DNA of 64,000 nt from Bdellovibrionales bacterium GWA1_52_35 (GCA_001769805.1 MEPO01000005.1:72867-136866), one strand, 5' to 3'. Counted from the stretch's first letter, positions 50,794 through 60,052 are shown. A program made the numbers and translations. Notes: a model not told the origin generated them from the sequence alone.

Positions 50794-51906
50794 ATGAAAA
50801 TTTCGAAAACGCTTTTGGCCGTATCCATCACCGCCATGCTTTATGTTTTTGCGCCCGCAGCCCAGGCGGCGGATGTTTGCGCAAAACCAAACCTCTTTAC
50901 AGAAAAAAATGATTTCTTGAAGCCCTCGGCGCCAGCCACCAATGACCCGGTGGGCGCAGCGACCAGCAGTATCGAGAACGATTTTTTCAAAGGCGGTTTC
51001 ATGCATACAGCACTCGGGACCAAAGACAATGCCGGGTGTGCTGCAGACGAGAGTCTCAAATCCTCGTTCCTGGTCGGAGCCCATCAAGGGCTCTCCGGAA
51101 ATCGATTTACCGCCTTTTACCAGTCTTCGCAGGATACCAAAGAAGATCTGGAAGCCTTCAAGGCGTTCGCCTGCACCGAATACGGAGCACCCAAGAACGC
51201 CAACAAACTCGATTATGATTTCCTGCTGCACGATTCAAAGTCTGCGCAGTTCATCAAATCTCTTTTTGAACTGGTTGCGAAAGATCCCGATCAACGGCTC
51301 ACGGCCAAGGAAGTCGCCACCCTGCAGGCCTCCGTCCCGTACGTGGAACATGTCAATAGCTTCAAAGCCCGCCTTGCCAAAGAACTGCAGCGACTTGCCG
51401 CCGAAAAGGGAACTGTTCCGGCAATTGATGTGACCAATCTGCTCAAGACTCAATTCAAGGACCTCGCAATGCAAGAGAAGAAATTCAAATGCTGCATGAG
51501 CGGTTTTCAAACCAGCTTCGTGTATTTTCTCTCCCGGCTGAAGTATTCGCAGGCCGAACCTTGCTCCAGTGTCGCGCAATGCAAGGAGGATTTTAATGTG
51601 GGCCGGCAAGCTGCAGCCAAAGCGTGTGAAACTGGTAAATGCGAAGGCTGTCGCCTGGGAGACCTCCTGGCCAAGAATAAAGATCTTTGGCTCGGGTGTG
51701 CATCAGCCGGCTTCATGGATGCGATCTGGAATTCAGACGCCTGCCTCCAAGCTGAGCAAAAGAAGAACACCGCAGCCTCCACCCGGGAGAAAGAAGCCTC
51801 AACTGGAATCAGCACCGTTGTGAAAAAAGACGAAGTCCCGGGACCGGCAACGACAGGCACCGGACCCTCTATTAACGCTGGATCAGCCAAACAGCAGGAA
51901 TTCTAA
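50794..51906 (+). CDS. Cysteine-rich secreted protein of unknown function
   Basis: 370 residues from the ATG at 50794 (GGGGGA site). The signal peptide ends AAQA before ADVCAKP. The mature protein has about fifteen cysteines in pairs and clusters (KFKCCMSGF, PCSSVAQCKED, ACETGKCEGCRLGD), suggesting disulfides. A helical region follows (ATLQASVPYVEHVNSFKARLAKELQRLA). The Thr/Pro/Gly-rich tail is flexible. It is the first gene of a unit with the 51910 and 53319 genes, three bases separating it from the next start. Function unknown. Confidence 0.8.
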   Translation: MKISKTLLAVSITAMLYVFAPAAQAADVCAKPNLFTEKNDFLKPSAPATNDPVGAATSSIENDFFKGGFMHTALGTKDNAGCAADESLKSSFLVGAHQGLSGNRFTAFYQSSQDTKEDLEAFKAFACTEYGAPKNANKLDYDFLLHDSKSAQFIKSLFELVAKDPDQRLTAKEVATLQASVPYVEHVNSFKARLAKELQRLAAEKGTVPAIDVTNLLKTQFKDLAMQEKKFKCCMSGFQTSFVYFLSRLKYSQAEPCSSVAQCKEDFNVGRQAAAKACETGKCEGCRLGDLLAKNKDLWLGCASAGFMDAIWNSDACLQAEQKKNTAASTREKEASTGISTVVKKDEVPGPATTGTGPSINAGSAKQQEF

Positions 51907-51909
51907 AAC

Positions 51910-53322
51910 GTGAAAATCCACCTGCTTTTGCCCTTCTTATCAGTCCTGTTCATGTCTCTGGCTCTGGCGGAAGATCCTGCTGTCCCCACGGTCGGCGAGA
52001 GTCCCGCAACTGAAACCTGTGACAATTTTCCTCTCGGAAGTACCGGGACCGCTCCCGCACCCATCGTGCCGGGAGCCCCCGCAAATCCCGTCAGCCCGGC
52101 CGATCCGGCCAACCCAAACGACCCGGCAGAGCCCACGACCGGAGAGAAACCTCCTGGGGCAGCCAATCCAACCACACCCAAAAAAAGAAAATCACTGATT
52201 TCCAAAATCGGCAGCGATCTGGCCCGATTGAGCAAAGGCTTTGGTGGCAGCAACTCCGTTTCCCTGCAGAACGCCCTGATGCTGAGCCAGTTGGCGCGAG
52301 GCAACGAACTTTCGAACTCCGCCTTGCGGAAAAACATCCAGGTCAAAAACCAGGAGGAAAGCGATCGCAAGATTCTGGATGACCGCTACCAGGGTGTCTC
52401 GCAAAGTGAACTCGCGAGTCGCCTCAAGCGCGCCGAAGCCGAGCTCGGGCGCATGAGCCAGCTCCTGGACCAGGGGCGCGTGAAGGGGATCAGCCAGGCG
52501 GACCAGGCGCAACTTCGCAATACCCTCTTCAATGCTGCGGATAAGGCCAAGATCGCGCAAACTCTCTTGAATGATTCGCAAAACGGGACTGCCGAAAACG
52601 GAAAAGCCAATCCCCTTCTGAGCAATGAAAAGCTGCGCGAACTTTTTTCGAGGGCCAACAAGGAACAGGACTCCGTCATTGACCGGCTGCTCATGTTCAA
52701 TGGTCTGCTCGAGAGCGAAAGGACCGCGCTGCTGCAGAAACTTTTCCTGGCCGAAAATGTCCGCGTGGCCCTGCCCAATGGCCAGACCAAGCTCATTCCG
52801 CTTTTGCATAACGGCTATTTGAATGCGACCGGAAAATCCGATCTCGACTGCCCCACCTTCGTTGCAGCCACTCTCTCGCCGAAATTCCGGAAAGCCAATC
52901 TGACCACCATGGATCTGAGGGGAATCTGGTCGCTCAGCCGCACGGGAGAACTCCCCAAAGGCGTGAAATGGGGGAACGGGCGCGAGGAGATCCTGAAGAA
53001 AGTCGCCAAAGGGTTCGAAGCCGTGGACATTTACATCGGAGAAATCCCCCAGCCCGGAGATCTTCTGGTCCACCGGATTCCCTGGCAACCCAATGGTCGG
53101 GTGCTGATCGTCAAAAATTATGATCAGAAGAAGATGATTGCCCAAGTGGCCGAACCCAGCACGGACGGCTCCCGTCTTGTTGAATACAATTTCTCCCTGT
53201 CGACGGATCCCGACGACAAAGAGTACCGGAAAATCCGCCCAGGTCTCGCCAATCTCCGGCTCATGGCGGAAGATAACGCCGCCTGCCGTTACAGGGATGT
53301 CACAGCGGGGAAAAAGAAATGA
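51910..53322 (+). CDS. Secreted protein with NlpC/P60-like C-terminal domain
   Basis: 470 residues, start GTG at 51910, signal peptide 1-20. Residues 42-90 are Pro/Ala-rich (PGAPANPVSPADPANPNDP). Residues 95-280 are mostly helical. From about 300 a papain-like domain is suggested: Cys314 in SDLDCPTFVAA, GDLLVHR at 383-389 and GRVLIVKNY at 396-404. In NlpC/P60 the last motif normally begins with the catalytic His (GHVGIV); here it is Arg, so the domain may be inactive or rely on His388. The fold call is by pattern only. Confidence 0.65.
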   Translation: MKIHLLLPFLSVLFMSLALAEDPAVPTVGESPATETCDNFPLGSTGTAPAPIVPGAPANPVSPADPANPNDPAEPTTGEKPPGAANPTTPKKRKSLISKIGSDLARLSKGFGGSNSVSLQNALMLSQLARGNELSNSALRKNIQVKNQEESDRKILDDRYQGVSQSELASRLKRAEAELGRMSQLLDQGRVKGISQADQAQLRNTLFNAADKAKIAQTLLNDSQNGTAENGKANPLLSNEKLRELFSRANKEQDSVIDRLLMFNGLLESERTALLQKLFLAENVRVALPNGQTKLIPLLHNGYLNATGKSDLDCPTFVAATLSPKFRKANLTTMDLRGIWSLSRTGELPKGVKWGNGREEILKKVAKGFEAVDIYIGEIPQPGDLLVHRIPWQPNGRVLIVKNYDQKKMIAQVAEPSTDGSRLVEYNFSLSTDPDDKEYRKIRPGLANLRLMAEDNAACRYRDVTAGKKK

Positions 53323-53813
53323 GCGTCCGCCGGCACCTTGGCTATTGGCTCGGCGTTCTCTTTGTTACGCTGGCCTCTGCTGCGCCTACGGCCCTCGAGC
53401 ATGAGCCTCTCCGGTTTCAGAACAGCTTTCGAACCCCTGAAGAGGTCATCAGTTATTATTGCGGACGGGATGCCTCAGGCTTCGTCTGGTCGGGCCTGCT
53501 GGAGGTGGAGCGCAAAGCGTTTACGTTCTGGAAGGATCTCCCGGAGCAGGATTCGTTCTATGTCGCGCAAAAATATGAAATTGCCAGCGCGCGACTGGAC
53601 TCGGCAGTGAAAGACGAAGCTTCTGTCGAAGTCACTTATGAGCTGCTCGGCGTAGCCGATGCGCACGGAACGGTCGTACCGGCACAGGAACGCGAAAGGC
53701 GGGTCGTTTTCCGGCTCAAAAAAGAACGCGGCGCCTGGAAGATCCTCTCACCAGAGGCCGCAAGCATTGCCCCGGTGGTCCTGGCCTCGAAGTTCCAGTT
53801 TGCCAATCTCTGA
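53319..53813 (+). CDS. Small secreted protein of unknown function
   Basis: 164 residues, coupled to the previous gene by ATGA overlap. Signal peptide MSVRRHLGYWLGVLFVTLASAAPTA. The mature 140 residues begin with helix-loop (TPEEVISYYCGRDASGFVWSG) and continue in alternating strands (VEVTYELLGVADAHG, RRVVFRLKKERGAWKILSP), compatible with an NTF2-like or similar alpha+beta fold. Probably works with the preceding secreted proteins. Confidence 0.75.
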   Translation: MSVRRHLGYWLGVLFVTLASAAPTALEHEPLRFQNSFRTPEEVISYYCGRDASGFVWSGLLEVERKAFTFWKDLPEQDSFYVAQKYEIASARLDSAVKDEASVEVTYELLGVADAHGTVVPAQERERRVVFRLKKERGAWKILSPEAASIAPVVLASKFQFANL

Positions 53814-53853
53814 AATACTTGATCTCTGGCCCCGACCCGCGTTAAAAAATGGC

Positions 53854-54939
53854 ATGGTACAAATCCTTCTCCTTTTGGCAGGCTTCCTTACCCACCCCTT
53901 TGCAGGGATTGCGAACGCAGCCCCCATTCCCCCCTCCGGATTCCCGGACCTGGTTGAGAACACCCTTCCTTGCGTCGTGAACATCAGCTCCAGCACAGTC
54001 GTCAGCAACCGGATCGCCGGAATGGAGGACTACCTGCAGTTCTGGGGTATTCCCCTCGAAAGACGGCAGACCCAGACTTCCCTGGGAAGCGGTTTGATCA
54101 TCGATGCGGACGGCTTCATTCTGACGAACAATCATGTGGTGGACCAGGCAACCGAAGTTCTCGTCACGCTTTTTGACAAGCGTCAGTTCAAAGCCAAGAT
54201 CATCGGCAAGGATCAGAAGATGGATCTCGCGCTTTTACAGATCCGCACTGCCGAACGCAAGCCGCCCCCGGATCTGAAGCCTGCGCCTTTGGGGAATTCC
54301 GATCAGGTCCGAATTGCCGAGACCGTTTTTGCCGTCGGCAATCCCTTCGGACTCCAGCACACAGTGACAATCGGCATTATCAGCGCCAAGAACCGCACCA
54401 TCGGCCAAGGTCCTTTTGATAATTTCCTGCAGACGGATGCTTCCATCAACCCCGGCAACAGCGGTGGCCCCCTCTTCAACAGCAAGGGAGAGGCCATTGG
54501 CATCAATACGGTGATTTACTCACGAACCGGGCAGAGCGGTGGTCTCGGATTTGCGATCCCGGTGAATGAAGCCAAGAATATCCTGGCCGACCTCAAACAG
54601 TTCGGACGCGTCCCCCGCCCCTGGTTGGGGGTGATGTCCGACCGCATGACACCTCAGATCGCCATGCACTTTGGTCTGGCTGCAGACAAAGGGGTGCTCG
54701 TTTACAATATCGTCGAAGGTGCGCCGGCAGACCTCGCCGGTTTCCAGCAGGGCGATGTGATTATTGCAGTGAATACGACCCCGGTCAGTGAACCGAACGA
54801 GGTCGAGCGTGTCCTTTCGAAATTCAAACCCCGCGCCAAAGCCACAATCTCCGTCGTACGCGGCCGGAAGAAGATGGACATTGAAGTGAAATTGGGTGAA
54901 CTTCCGAAACTCGACAAGCTGCCTCCCGGAATTATTTGA
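53854..54939 (+). CDS. HtrA/Deg-family serine protease
   Basis: 361 residues from the ATG at 53854; signal peptide 1-23 (ending IANAAP). The trypsin-like domain has the triad His94 (TNNHVV), Asp124 (KMDLAL) and Ser203 (NPGNSGGPL), with the LQTDASINPGNSGG signature. One PDZ domain (about 265-355; GVLVYNIVEGAPADLAGFQQGDVIIAVN) follows, as in DegS-type rather than DegP. Without an N-terminal membrane anchor it should be periplasmic. Forty bases behind the small secreted protein gene. Confidence 0.93.
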   Translation: MVQILLLLAGFLTHPFAGIANAAPIPPSGFPDLVENTLPCVVNISSSTVVSNRIAGMEDYLQFWGIPLERRQTQTSLGSGLIIDADGFILTNNHVVDQATEVLVTLFDKRQFKAKIIGKDQKMDLALLQIRTAERKPPPDLKPAPLGNSDQVRIAETVFAVGNPFGLQHTVTIGIISAKNRTIGQGPFDNFLQTDASINPGNSGGPLFNSKGEAIGINTVIYSRTGQSGGLGFAIPVNEAKNILADLKQFGRVPRPWLGVMSDRMTPQIAMHFGLAADKGVLVYNIVEGAPADLAGFQQGDVIIAVNTTPVSEPNEVERVLSKFKPRAKATISVVRGRKKMDIEVKLGELPKLDKLPPGII

Positions 54940-54955
54940 AAATGACAGGTAATTT

Positions 54956-55558
54956 ATGACCCTTGAACGCCGAAAACCCGATCACCTGAAATCCAGCCTC
55001 CTTCCCAAGGACTACCTGAAAATGGTTCGCGATGTCTTTACAGCGAATTTCGATCCCGGGCTCAAAGCGCTGACCAAGCTCACTTCCAGTAAGGCGACGT
55101 TTACTGCCTCCGGTGAAATTTTCAGCACTGAAGTGGTCCTGGCCGTCTCGCTCACGCAGAGCCATCACCTCGCCGCTTCCACGGTTTACGCCAGTGCCGA
55201 TTTTGATCCCAAGGCCAGCTCTCCGACCGTCGAGGAAATTCTCAGCGCCTGTGTCGATGCAATCGCTTCGGTTTTCGGGGACTTGCTCGATCCGGAGACT
55301 CCCAAGCGACTGCTCCAGGTTGCGGACGAATCCCTCTCCGCTCTCGAAGGAATTCCTTACGATTGGACCTCTTTCGTCGTGAACAAAAGAACCATTTATC
55401 TGAAAATGGACAAAGCCAACCCCAATCTCGACCGCATGGCCGATGATTGGCTGGCAAAGCACGACCCCACATTTCAGGAAATGCTGGAAGAAGAACAGGA
55501 AGAAACTGAAAAGCTCTTTATAACCGGGAAAAGTTCAAAGAATTCGACCAAGCACTAG
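54956..55558 (+). CDS. Unknown cytoplasmic protein
   Basis: 200 residues without signal peptide, AGGT site 16 bases after the htrA stop. Residues 1-155 form a mixed alpha/beta domain (LKMVRDVFTANFDPGLKAL, FSTEVVLAVSLTQSHHLAASTVYASADFD) in which the ASADFDPKASSPTVEEILSACVDAIASVFG part resembles phosphatase-like or CheX-like segmentation only loosely. The C-terminal 40 residues are acidic and helical (QEMLEEEQEETEKLF). Not recognised. Confidence 0.75.
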   Translation: MTLERRKPDHLKSSLLPKDYLKMVRDVFTANFDPGLKALTKLTSSKATFTASGEIFSTEVVLAVSLTQSHHLAASTVYASADFDPKASSPTVEEILSACVDAIASVFGDLLDPETPKRLLQVADESLSALEGIPYDWTSFVVNKRTIYLKMDKANPNLDRMADDWLAKHDPTFQEMLEEEQEETEKLFITGKSSKNSTKH

Positions 55559-55648
55559 GCACCTTTAATGCTGCGCGTCTAAATCAGCCCAAAAACTGCG
55601 ATAAAGCTCAGGAAATGAACCTGAATTTCCGATCCGTAAAGCAGAATC

Positions 55649-57157
55649 ATGGACTTTTTTCAACGCACAACAGCAACTCAAAGCAGGTACCCGAAAAGTT
55701 GGGCGCAAGAGCTGTTCTTCTTTCTCATTTTCTCAATTAGCATGCTTTTGATTTCATCGACGGCGAAAGCCGCTGCCCCCCAACCCTCCTGCCTGAGATC
55801 CCGATTTTCTGAATTCCTGAAAGAAGTAAATCCGTTCAAGGTGAATCATTCGATAATAGAACTGAAAGAACTCCGAAAGAGCAATTCTGCCCTGCTCGGC
55901 CGGAGCATCAACGAGAGCCAGGCACGGGCAATCCAGCAGGTGAATGAACTGGGATCTGTCCAGGAGGGCCTCACCGTCGCTGAATCCGCCCGAACTGCCC
56001 GGATTTTGAGAAACGCCGGCTTCAGCGAAGCTGAAGTGACGAAACTCTCCGAAGCCGGAATTCTGAAATATTCCCCCGTTTCAGCAGCCGTGACCCACGT
56101 GCCGGATTCCGCATTCATTCACCGGGTGAGCCTTCGGGAATTTGATCGTGAGGCGATTCGCGAACTGAAGGAGAGCGAAAAATCTTTCCACTATGTAATC
56201 GATGTCGATGATCAGATTTTCCTTCTGCATGACGAAAATATTCCAGGAATACCGAAAGAACCTCTCTGGATCGCCAAGATGGAGCCAGACGCCGCAAGCA
56301 AGCTGCCTCGATCTCTGATTATAAAAGAGACCGGAACGGTGCGCCTTGTTGACGGAAATCCTGAATTTCAGCTGAAACACGGGATTGACCTCAGTGCCAA
56401 GGAAGCCGATGAGGCTTTCATTCAACTCAGAAATAAATATCCGGAAGCCCAGCTTCGTCACCAGACGAACGCAATGAACACTGAATCACGCGTGATGAAT
56501 TGCATGGACATCATGTCAGGTCAGCTGGCGGGAAAATCCTTCGTCAAGGAATCCATCGTGGCCGGCAACCTGATCAGCATCGGGTCCATTGGAGCGGCAG
56601 AACTCCTCGGAGCAGGTCGACTGAAAGGCGATGATGGACTGCAGTTGGTAGGCGCGGACCTCTTGGGTTCCAACGCCATCATGCTGATATCGGGCGTGAC
56701 CAGCAGAACAATCGCATTGAGCGGGATGAGTTACTTACCCCGACTGGGGTCACGTGCATTACTGGGCTTGGGGACAACTCGCGTGCAAGACCAAATTTAC
56801 AAATCCGTTTTGCCGGGAGAAGATGCGAATGAAAGAGCCGAGGCCCTGACCCGCTTCAATACCGTCCACTTTTTCGTCAAACTTCCGCTCAACGAATTGA
56901 TGGATCAGACGTTTCTGACCAAATTACCCGTGACTCTCTTTGACGCCTGCCGTAAGGGCGGGGTCATCAAGCTTGTGCTGTCGCCTCAGTCGGTACGCAT
57001 TTTTGAAAAAAGTGTCTCTACGGCAGCCTACTTCATTTTGCGCGGAGTCTTCGTCAATGAAGGCAATCAGCCCGCGCAAGAGGGGCAGATTCAAAAAATG
57101 AAAATCAAAATGAACCCGCTGACGAATACCCTCTCACCCGCCAGGGAAACGGACTAG
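55649..57157 (+). CDS. Secreted 502-residue protein of unknown function
   Basis: An N-terminal hydrophobic segment at about 21-43 (ELFFFLIFSISMLLISSTAKAA) acts as signal peptide. The first domain (55-185) is helical with repeated Asn/Glu/Ala patterns (NAGFSEAEVTKLSEAGIL). A mixed beta region follows to about 290, then a Gly/Leu/Ser-rich region (300-400, GNLISIGSIGAAELLGAG, GADLLGSNAIMLISG) that may insert into a membrane. The style resembles conserved but uncharacterised proteins of predatory or delta-type bacteria, an impression only. Its stop overlaps the convergent gene at 57154. Confidence 0.75.
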   Translation: MDFFQRTTATQSRYPKSWAQELFFFLIFSISMLLISSTAKAAAPQPSCLRSRFSEFLKEVNPFKVNHSIIELKELRKSNSALLGRSINESQARAIQQVNELGSVQEGLTVAESARTARILRNAGFSEAEVTKLSEAGILKYSPVSAAVTHVPDSAFIHRVSLREFDREAIRELKESEKSFHYVIDVDDQIFLLHDENIPGIPKEPLWIAKMEPDAASKLPRSLIIKETGTVRLVDGNPEFQLKHGIDLSAKEADEAFIQLRNKYPEAQLRHQTNAMNTESRVMNCMDIMSGQLAGKSFVKESIVAGNLISIGSIGAAELLGAGRLKGDDGLQLVGADLLGSNAIMLISGVTSRTIALSGMSYLPRLGSRALLGLGTTRVQDQIYKSVLPGEDANERAEALTRFNTVHFFVKLPLNELMDQTFLTKLPVTLFDACRKGGVIKLVLSPQSVRIFEKSVSTAAYFILRGVFVNEGNQPAQEGQIQKMKIKMNPLTNTLSPARETD

Positions 57158-57963
57158 AACGTTTCGCCTTCGTCTTCGATCTCACGCCGGATATTGTCGA
57201 TCAGGCCCTCATCGGCCTCACCTTCCGGATCATATTCGTCGACCGACTCATCGAGGTCCAGATCGTGAATGACCTTTGCGAATTCCTTGTCATTGTCCAG
57301 ATCTTCACGGATCGCTTCGATGTACTTATCGGGATACTTCAGAACAAGTTCTTCGATGTAGGAATTCAATTTCTTTTCGCGCAAAATGATCACTTTACGC
57401 TGAATTTTTTTCCAGTTCTTGATGTAGTGCAACCGGCAGTAACCCACGGTGGTGGCGAGACCTTCGCAGGCGACTTCGCGACAGACGGTATCGGAACCCA
57501 GCTCAGTTCTTCCGGACGCGCGACTTGATACGCTTCCACCTACTGATTTTCCGGCCTTTGCAGGCTTGGCGGCTTTGATCTTGCCGGCTTTTTTATCTGC
57601 TTTTTTATTGGTGGCGGTCGCAGGAGCAGCCGAGACTTTGGCGCCTTTTCCTGAGGGCTTCGGCTCATGAACTGGCTTGGCGGGTTTTCTTCCAGCGAGC
57701 TTGGTTTTGAGCGGAGTCTTTTCAGCCTTGGCGGGCGCCTTCTTTTTTCCCAGAAGCGCTTCCTTGAGGGAGGCCAGCTTCCCTTTCACCGGTGCAGCTG
57801 TCTTTTTAGGCTTGGCGGTTGCTTTGGAAACGCCTTTCTTCGGCGATTTTTTACTGGCGTGACTATGCGCATGACTATGCGCATGACTATGTGCATGACT
57901 TTGCGCCTTGTTTGACTTTGGGGCTATGGTTTTGCTTTTCGAGCCTTTACCGGCTGTTCCCAT
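57154..57963 (-). CDS. Histone H1-like Lys/Ala-rich protein with a zinc-knuckle-like motif
   Basis: 269 residues. Residues 1-145 are a basic low-complexity tail of Lys, Ala, Pro and Ser (KKTAAPVKGKLASLKEALLGKKKAPAKAEK), including an alternating His-Ala/His-Ser run (22-36). Residues 160-190 hold CREVACEGLATTVGYCRLHY, a C-x4-C-x9-C-x2-H pattern that could bind zinc. The acidic C-terminus (215-269) contains Asp/Glu-rich helices. A nucleoid-binding or RNA-binding role is plausible from composition; function is unknown. The start is only 34 bases from the divergent nagA start. Confidence 0.75.
   Translation of the reverse strand: MGTAGKGSKSKTIAPKSNKAQSHAHSHAHSHAHSHASKKSPKKGVSKATAKPKKTAAPVKGKLASLKEALLGKKKAPAKAEKTPLKTKLAGRKPAKPVHEPKPSGKGAKVSAAPATATNKKADKKAGKIKAAKPAKAGKSVGGSVSSRASGRTELGSDTVCREVACEGLATTVGYCRLHYIKNWKKIQRKVIILREKKLNSYIEELVLKYPDKYIEAIREDLDNDKEFAKVIHDLDLDESVDEYDPEGEADEGLIDNIRREIEDEGETF
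57856..57900. repeat. Short tandem repeat coding His-Ala/His-Ser run
   Basis: Twelve-base units reading ATGACTATGCGC and close variants are repeated about three to four times in the coding sequence of the H1-like protein. Confidence 0.75.
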
Positions 57964-57997
57964 GTTGTTTCCACCTCTTCCGTGCTAGCTTGTTTGG

Positions 57998-59113
57998 GTG
58001 CCACGTCGAAAATCTATCGTCAAGAACAATCGTCGAATTTCGCCCGTCATTTCACCAGGGTTGATCGATATTCATTTCCATGGTGCTTTTGGGATTGATC
58101 TCATGCGAGCCGGCCCGGAAGAACTTGACATGCTGGCTTCGAAACTCTGGAAGCAAGGAGTCGCCGCTTTCTGTCCAACCACCTTGAGCGCCCCGCTTGA
58201 AGTTCTCGTTCCAACCCTCGAAAGACTCGGCAGCTGGATCCACAGTACCCGAAGCACCCGCAGTGCAATCCCTCTTGGGATTCACCTGGAAGGCCCTTTC
58301 ATTAACCCACATTCCGCAGGGGCCCACCCGCCCAAAGCCATTCAACCGCTCAGCCTGCAAGCACTTGAAACCCTCTGGATGGCGAGCCATAAGACGCTTA
58401 AAATCATCACTCTCGCACCAGAAACTCAGGACAAAGCCGCACTCCTGCAAGTAGCCCGCTGGGCCCGGAGAAACAAAATCATCCTTTCGCTCGGACATTC
58501 ACAGGCTACCGAAGCCCAGGCCCGGCTGGCCTTTGATTGTGGCGTGACAGGAGTCACCCATGCCTGGAACGCCCTTTCATTTCACCAGCGCGCCCCGGGG
58601 GTTCTTGGGGCCGCCTTGAGCCGCAAGGACGTTTACATCGAAATTATTGCCGATCGGGTACACGTTTCACCGACGTTGATCCGTTGGACCTGTCAGCTTC
58701 ATTGTACGGGTTCGGGTTCGCGTGCCAGACAAAACCCCATTTGTTTCGTGTCTGACTGTGCGCCCTCAGCTGCCACCCGGCGTGGTACCTGGCATTCTTT
58801 CGGTCCACTTCGGGCCCAGCTTTCTTCAGAAATGGGTGGTAGCCGCCTGCCTGATGGCAGTCTAGCTGGCGGGGGGCTCCTTTTGCCGGAGGCCTTTCGG
58901 CTCTGGTTTGAAAATGAATTAACTGTCAGCCCTGCGCTTTCAGCTGCGAAAGCCCGAAAGCTCCTCAGTGAAACCTTGGCTTTTGTCACCCGTTTTCAGC
59001 TCAAGGTTTTGGGCATTTCTCCTGCTGCTTTAAAAAATCGGCGCCTGAGCTGGAGACTTTCCCAAAAGCCAGGGGGGAGATTCCGGTTGACTTGGCAACA
59101 TAATCCCGGCTAA
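57998..59113 (+). CDS. nagA: N-acetylglucosamine-6-phosphate deacetylase
   Basis: Removes acetate from GlcNAc-6-P in amino-sugar or cell-wall recycling. The 371 residues show PGLIDIHFHGAFGIDLM (metal His26 and His28), HLEGPFINPHSAGAHPP, the SLGHSQA and GVTHAWNALSF segments, and the Asp-containing CFVSDCAPSAA. The start GTG at 57998 is forced by an in-frame TAG at 57986, and the N-terminal beta-domain of about 35 residues seen in E. coli is missing. The upstream gap of 34 bases makes its promoter overlap the divergent gene. Confidence 0.88.
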   Translation: MPRRKSIVKNNRRISPVISPGLIDIHFHGAFGIDLMRAGPEELDMLASKLWKQGVAAFCPTTLSAPLEVLVPTLERLGSWIHSTRSTRSAIPLGIHLEGPFINPHSAGAHPPKAIQPLSLQALETLWMASHKTLKIITLAPETQDKAALLQVARWARRNKIILSLGHSQATEAQARLAFDCGVTGVTHAWNALSFHQRAPGVLGAALSRKDVYIEIIADRVHVSPTLIRWTCQLHCTGSGSRARQNPICFVSDCAPSAATRRGTWHSFGPLRAQLSSEMGGSRLPDGSLAGGGLLLPEAFRLWFENELTVSPALSAAKARKLLSETLAFVTRFQLKVLGISPAALKNRRLSWRLSQKPGGRFRLTWQHNPG

Positions 59114-59140
59114 GTTCCCCAAACTTAGGACATTTGACCG

Positions 59141-59788
59141 ATGAAGATTTATTTAAACGAAATCACTGATCAGGGCACGGACCTGGACTTTACCGAGGAG
59201 CAATCCTGGGTAAAGGACGCAGTCCTGCGCCTTGACGAACACCCCCTGGAAGGTCCGAACGCAAGTTCTGCAGGCCGTTCAGTCAGGGTCCACTACACGC
59301 TTCGCAAGATTGACGAAATCGTCGTGATTTCAGGAAGCTTCAAGACTCACGTTGAGCTTCTGTGCAGCCGTTGCGGTGTTTCCTTCAAGCATGTTTGCGA
59401 CTCCGGCTTCTCAGGTCTTTACTGCACCGACCCAGTCATGGCCGGTGTAGGCCATCTCAAGGAACCAGGTAAACCCGGCGGACAGAACCAGGGCTTCGCG
59501 CGCCATGCGCACCAGGAACAAGAAGCCGAAGACCAGTTCACGAGTGATGATACCGAAACACTCGGAAAAGACCTCGACATCACGTATGTACCTGAAGACA
59601 AGGTCGATCTCGGTGACGTGCTCACCGAACAGATTCACTTCAAGATCCCGCTTCAGCCTCTCTGCAATGAAGGCTGCAAGGGTGTCTGTACCAATTGCGG
59701 AACAGACCTGAACGCCGGCCAATGTGCCTGCGCCAAGCTCGCCAAACGCAACACCGCGTTTTCGGTGCTTGAAAATTTCAAATTCTGA
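59141..59788 (+). CDS. DUF177 (YceD-like) protein
   Basis: 215 residues with the YceD layout: an N-terminal strand, [16 protein letters not shown], and a C-terminal [20 protein letters not shown] metal-binding-like region with four cysteines in two CxxC pairs. This family sits in front of rpmF in many bacteria and is implicated in 23S rRNA or ribosome assembly. Extra residues about 98-130 form a Gly/Gln/Glu-rich insertion. AGGA precedes the ATG. Confidence 0.88.
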   Translation: MKIYLNEITDQGTDLDFTEEQSWVKDAVLRLDEHPLEGPNASSAGRSVRVHYTLRKIDEIVVISGSFKTHVELLCSRCGVSFKHVCDSGFSGLYCTDPVMAGVGHLKEPGKPGGQNQGFARHAHQEQEAEDQFTSDDTETLGKDLDITYVPEDKVDLGDVLTEQIHFKIPLQPLCNEGCKGVCTNCGTDLNAGQCACAKLAKRNTAFSVLENFKF

Positions 59789-59813
59789 TCAGAAGAAAAA
59801 AGAGGAGAAAACC

Positions 59814-60005
59814 ATGGCAACACCAAAAAAGAAAGTTTCTCGCAGTCGTCGCAACATGCGCCGTTTCGCAGCCGGAAACAAACTCGACAAAACCACCGTT
59901 AAAACCTGCCCCAGTTGCAGTGAACCCACCCGTCCTCACCGGGTCTGCAAATGCGGAATGTATAACGGCAAGGCAGTTCTTCCTTCCAAGACCGCTACGG
60001 CTTGA
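59814..60005 (+). CDS. rpmF: 50S ribosomal protein L32
   Basis: Sixty-three residues beginning [18 protein letters not shown], with the zinc-binding CPSC and CKCG pairs (CxxC at about residues 32-35 and 45-47). GAGGAG precedes the ATG at 59814. An upstream in-frame start would not match the family. Directly behind DUF177, as is typical. Confidence 0.96.
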   Translation: MATPKKKVSRSRRNMRRFAAGNKLDKTTVKTCPSCSEPTRPHRVCKCGMYNGKAVLPSKTATA

Positions 60006-60052
60006 GAAACGAAAAATTTTTTCGACCAGCGTTTCGCCAATTCAGACGTGTA

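Noticed and set aside
53659..53853. N-terminal extension of the HtrA protease
   Set aside because: It overlaps the preceding gene out of frame, and the signal peptide begins at 53854.
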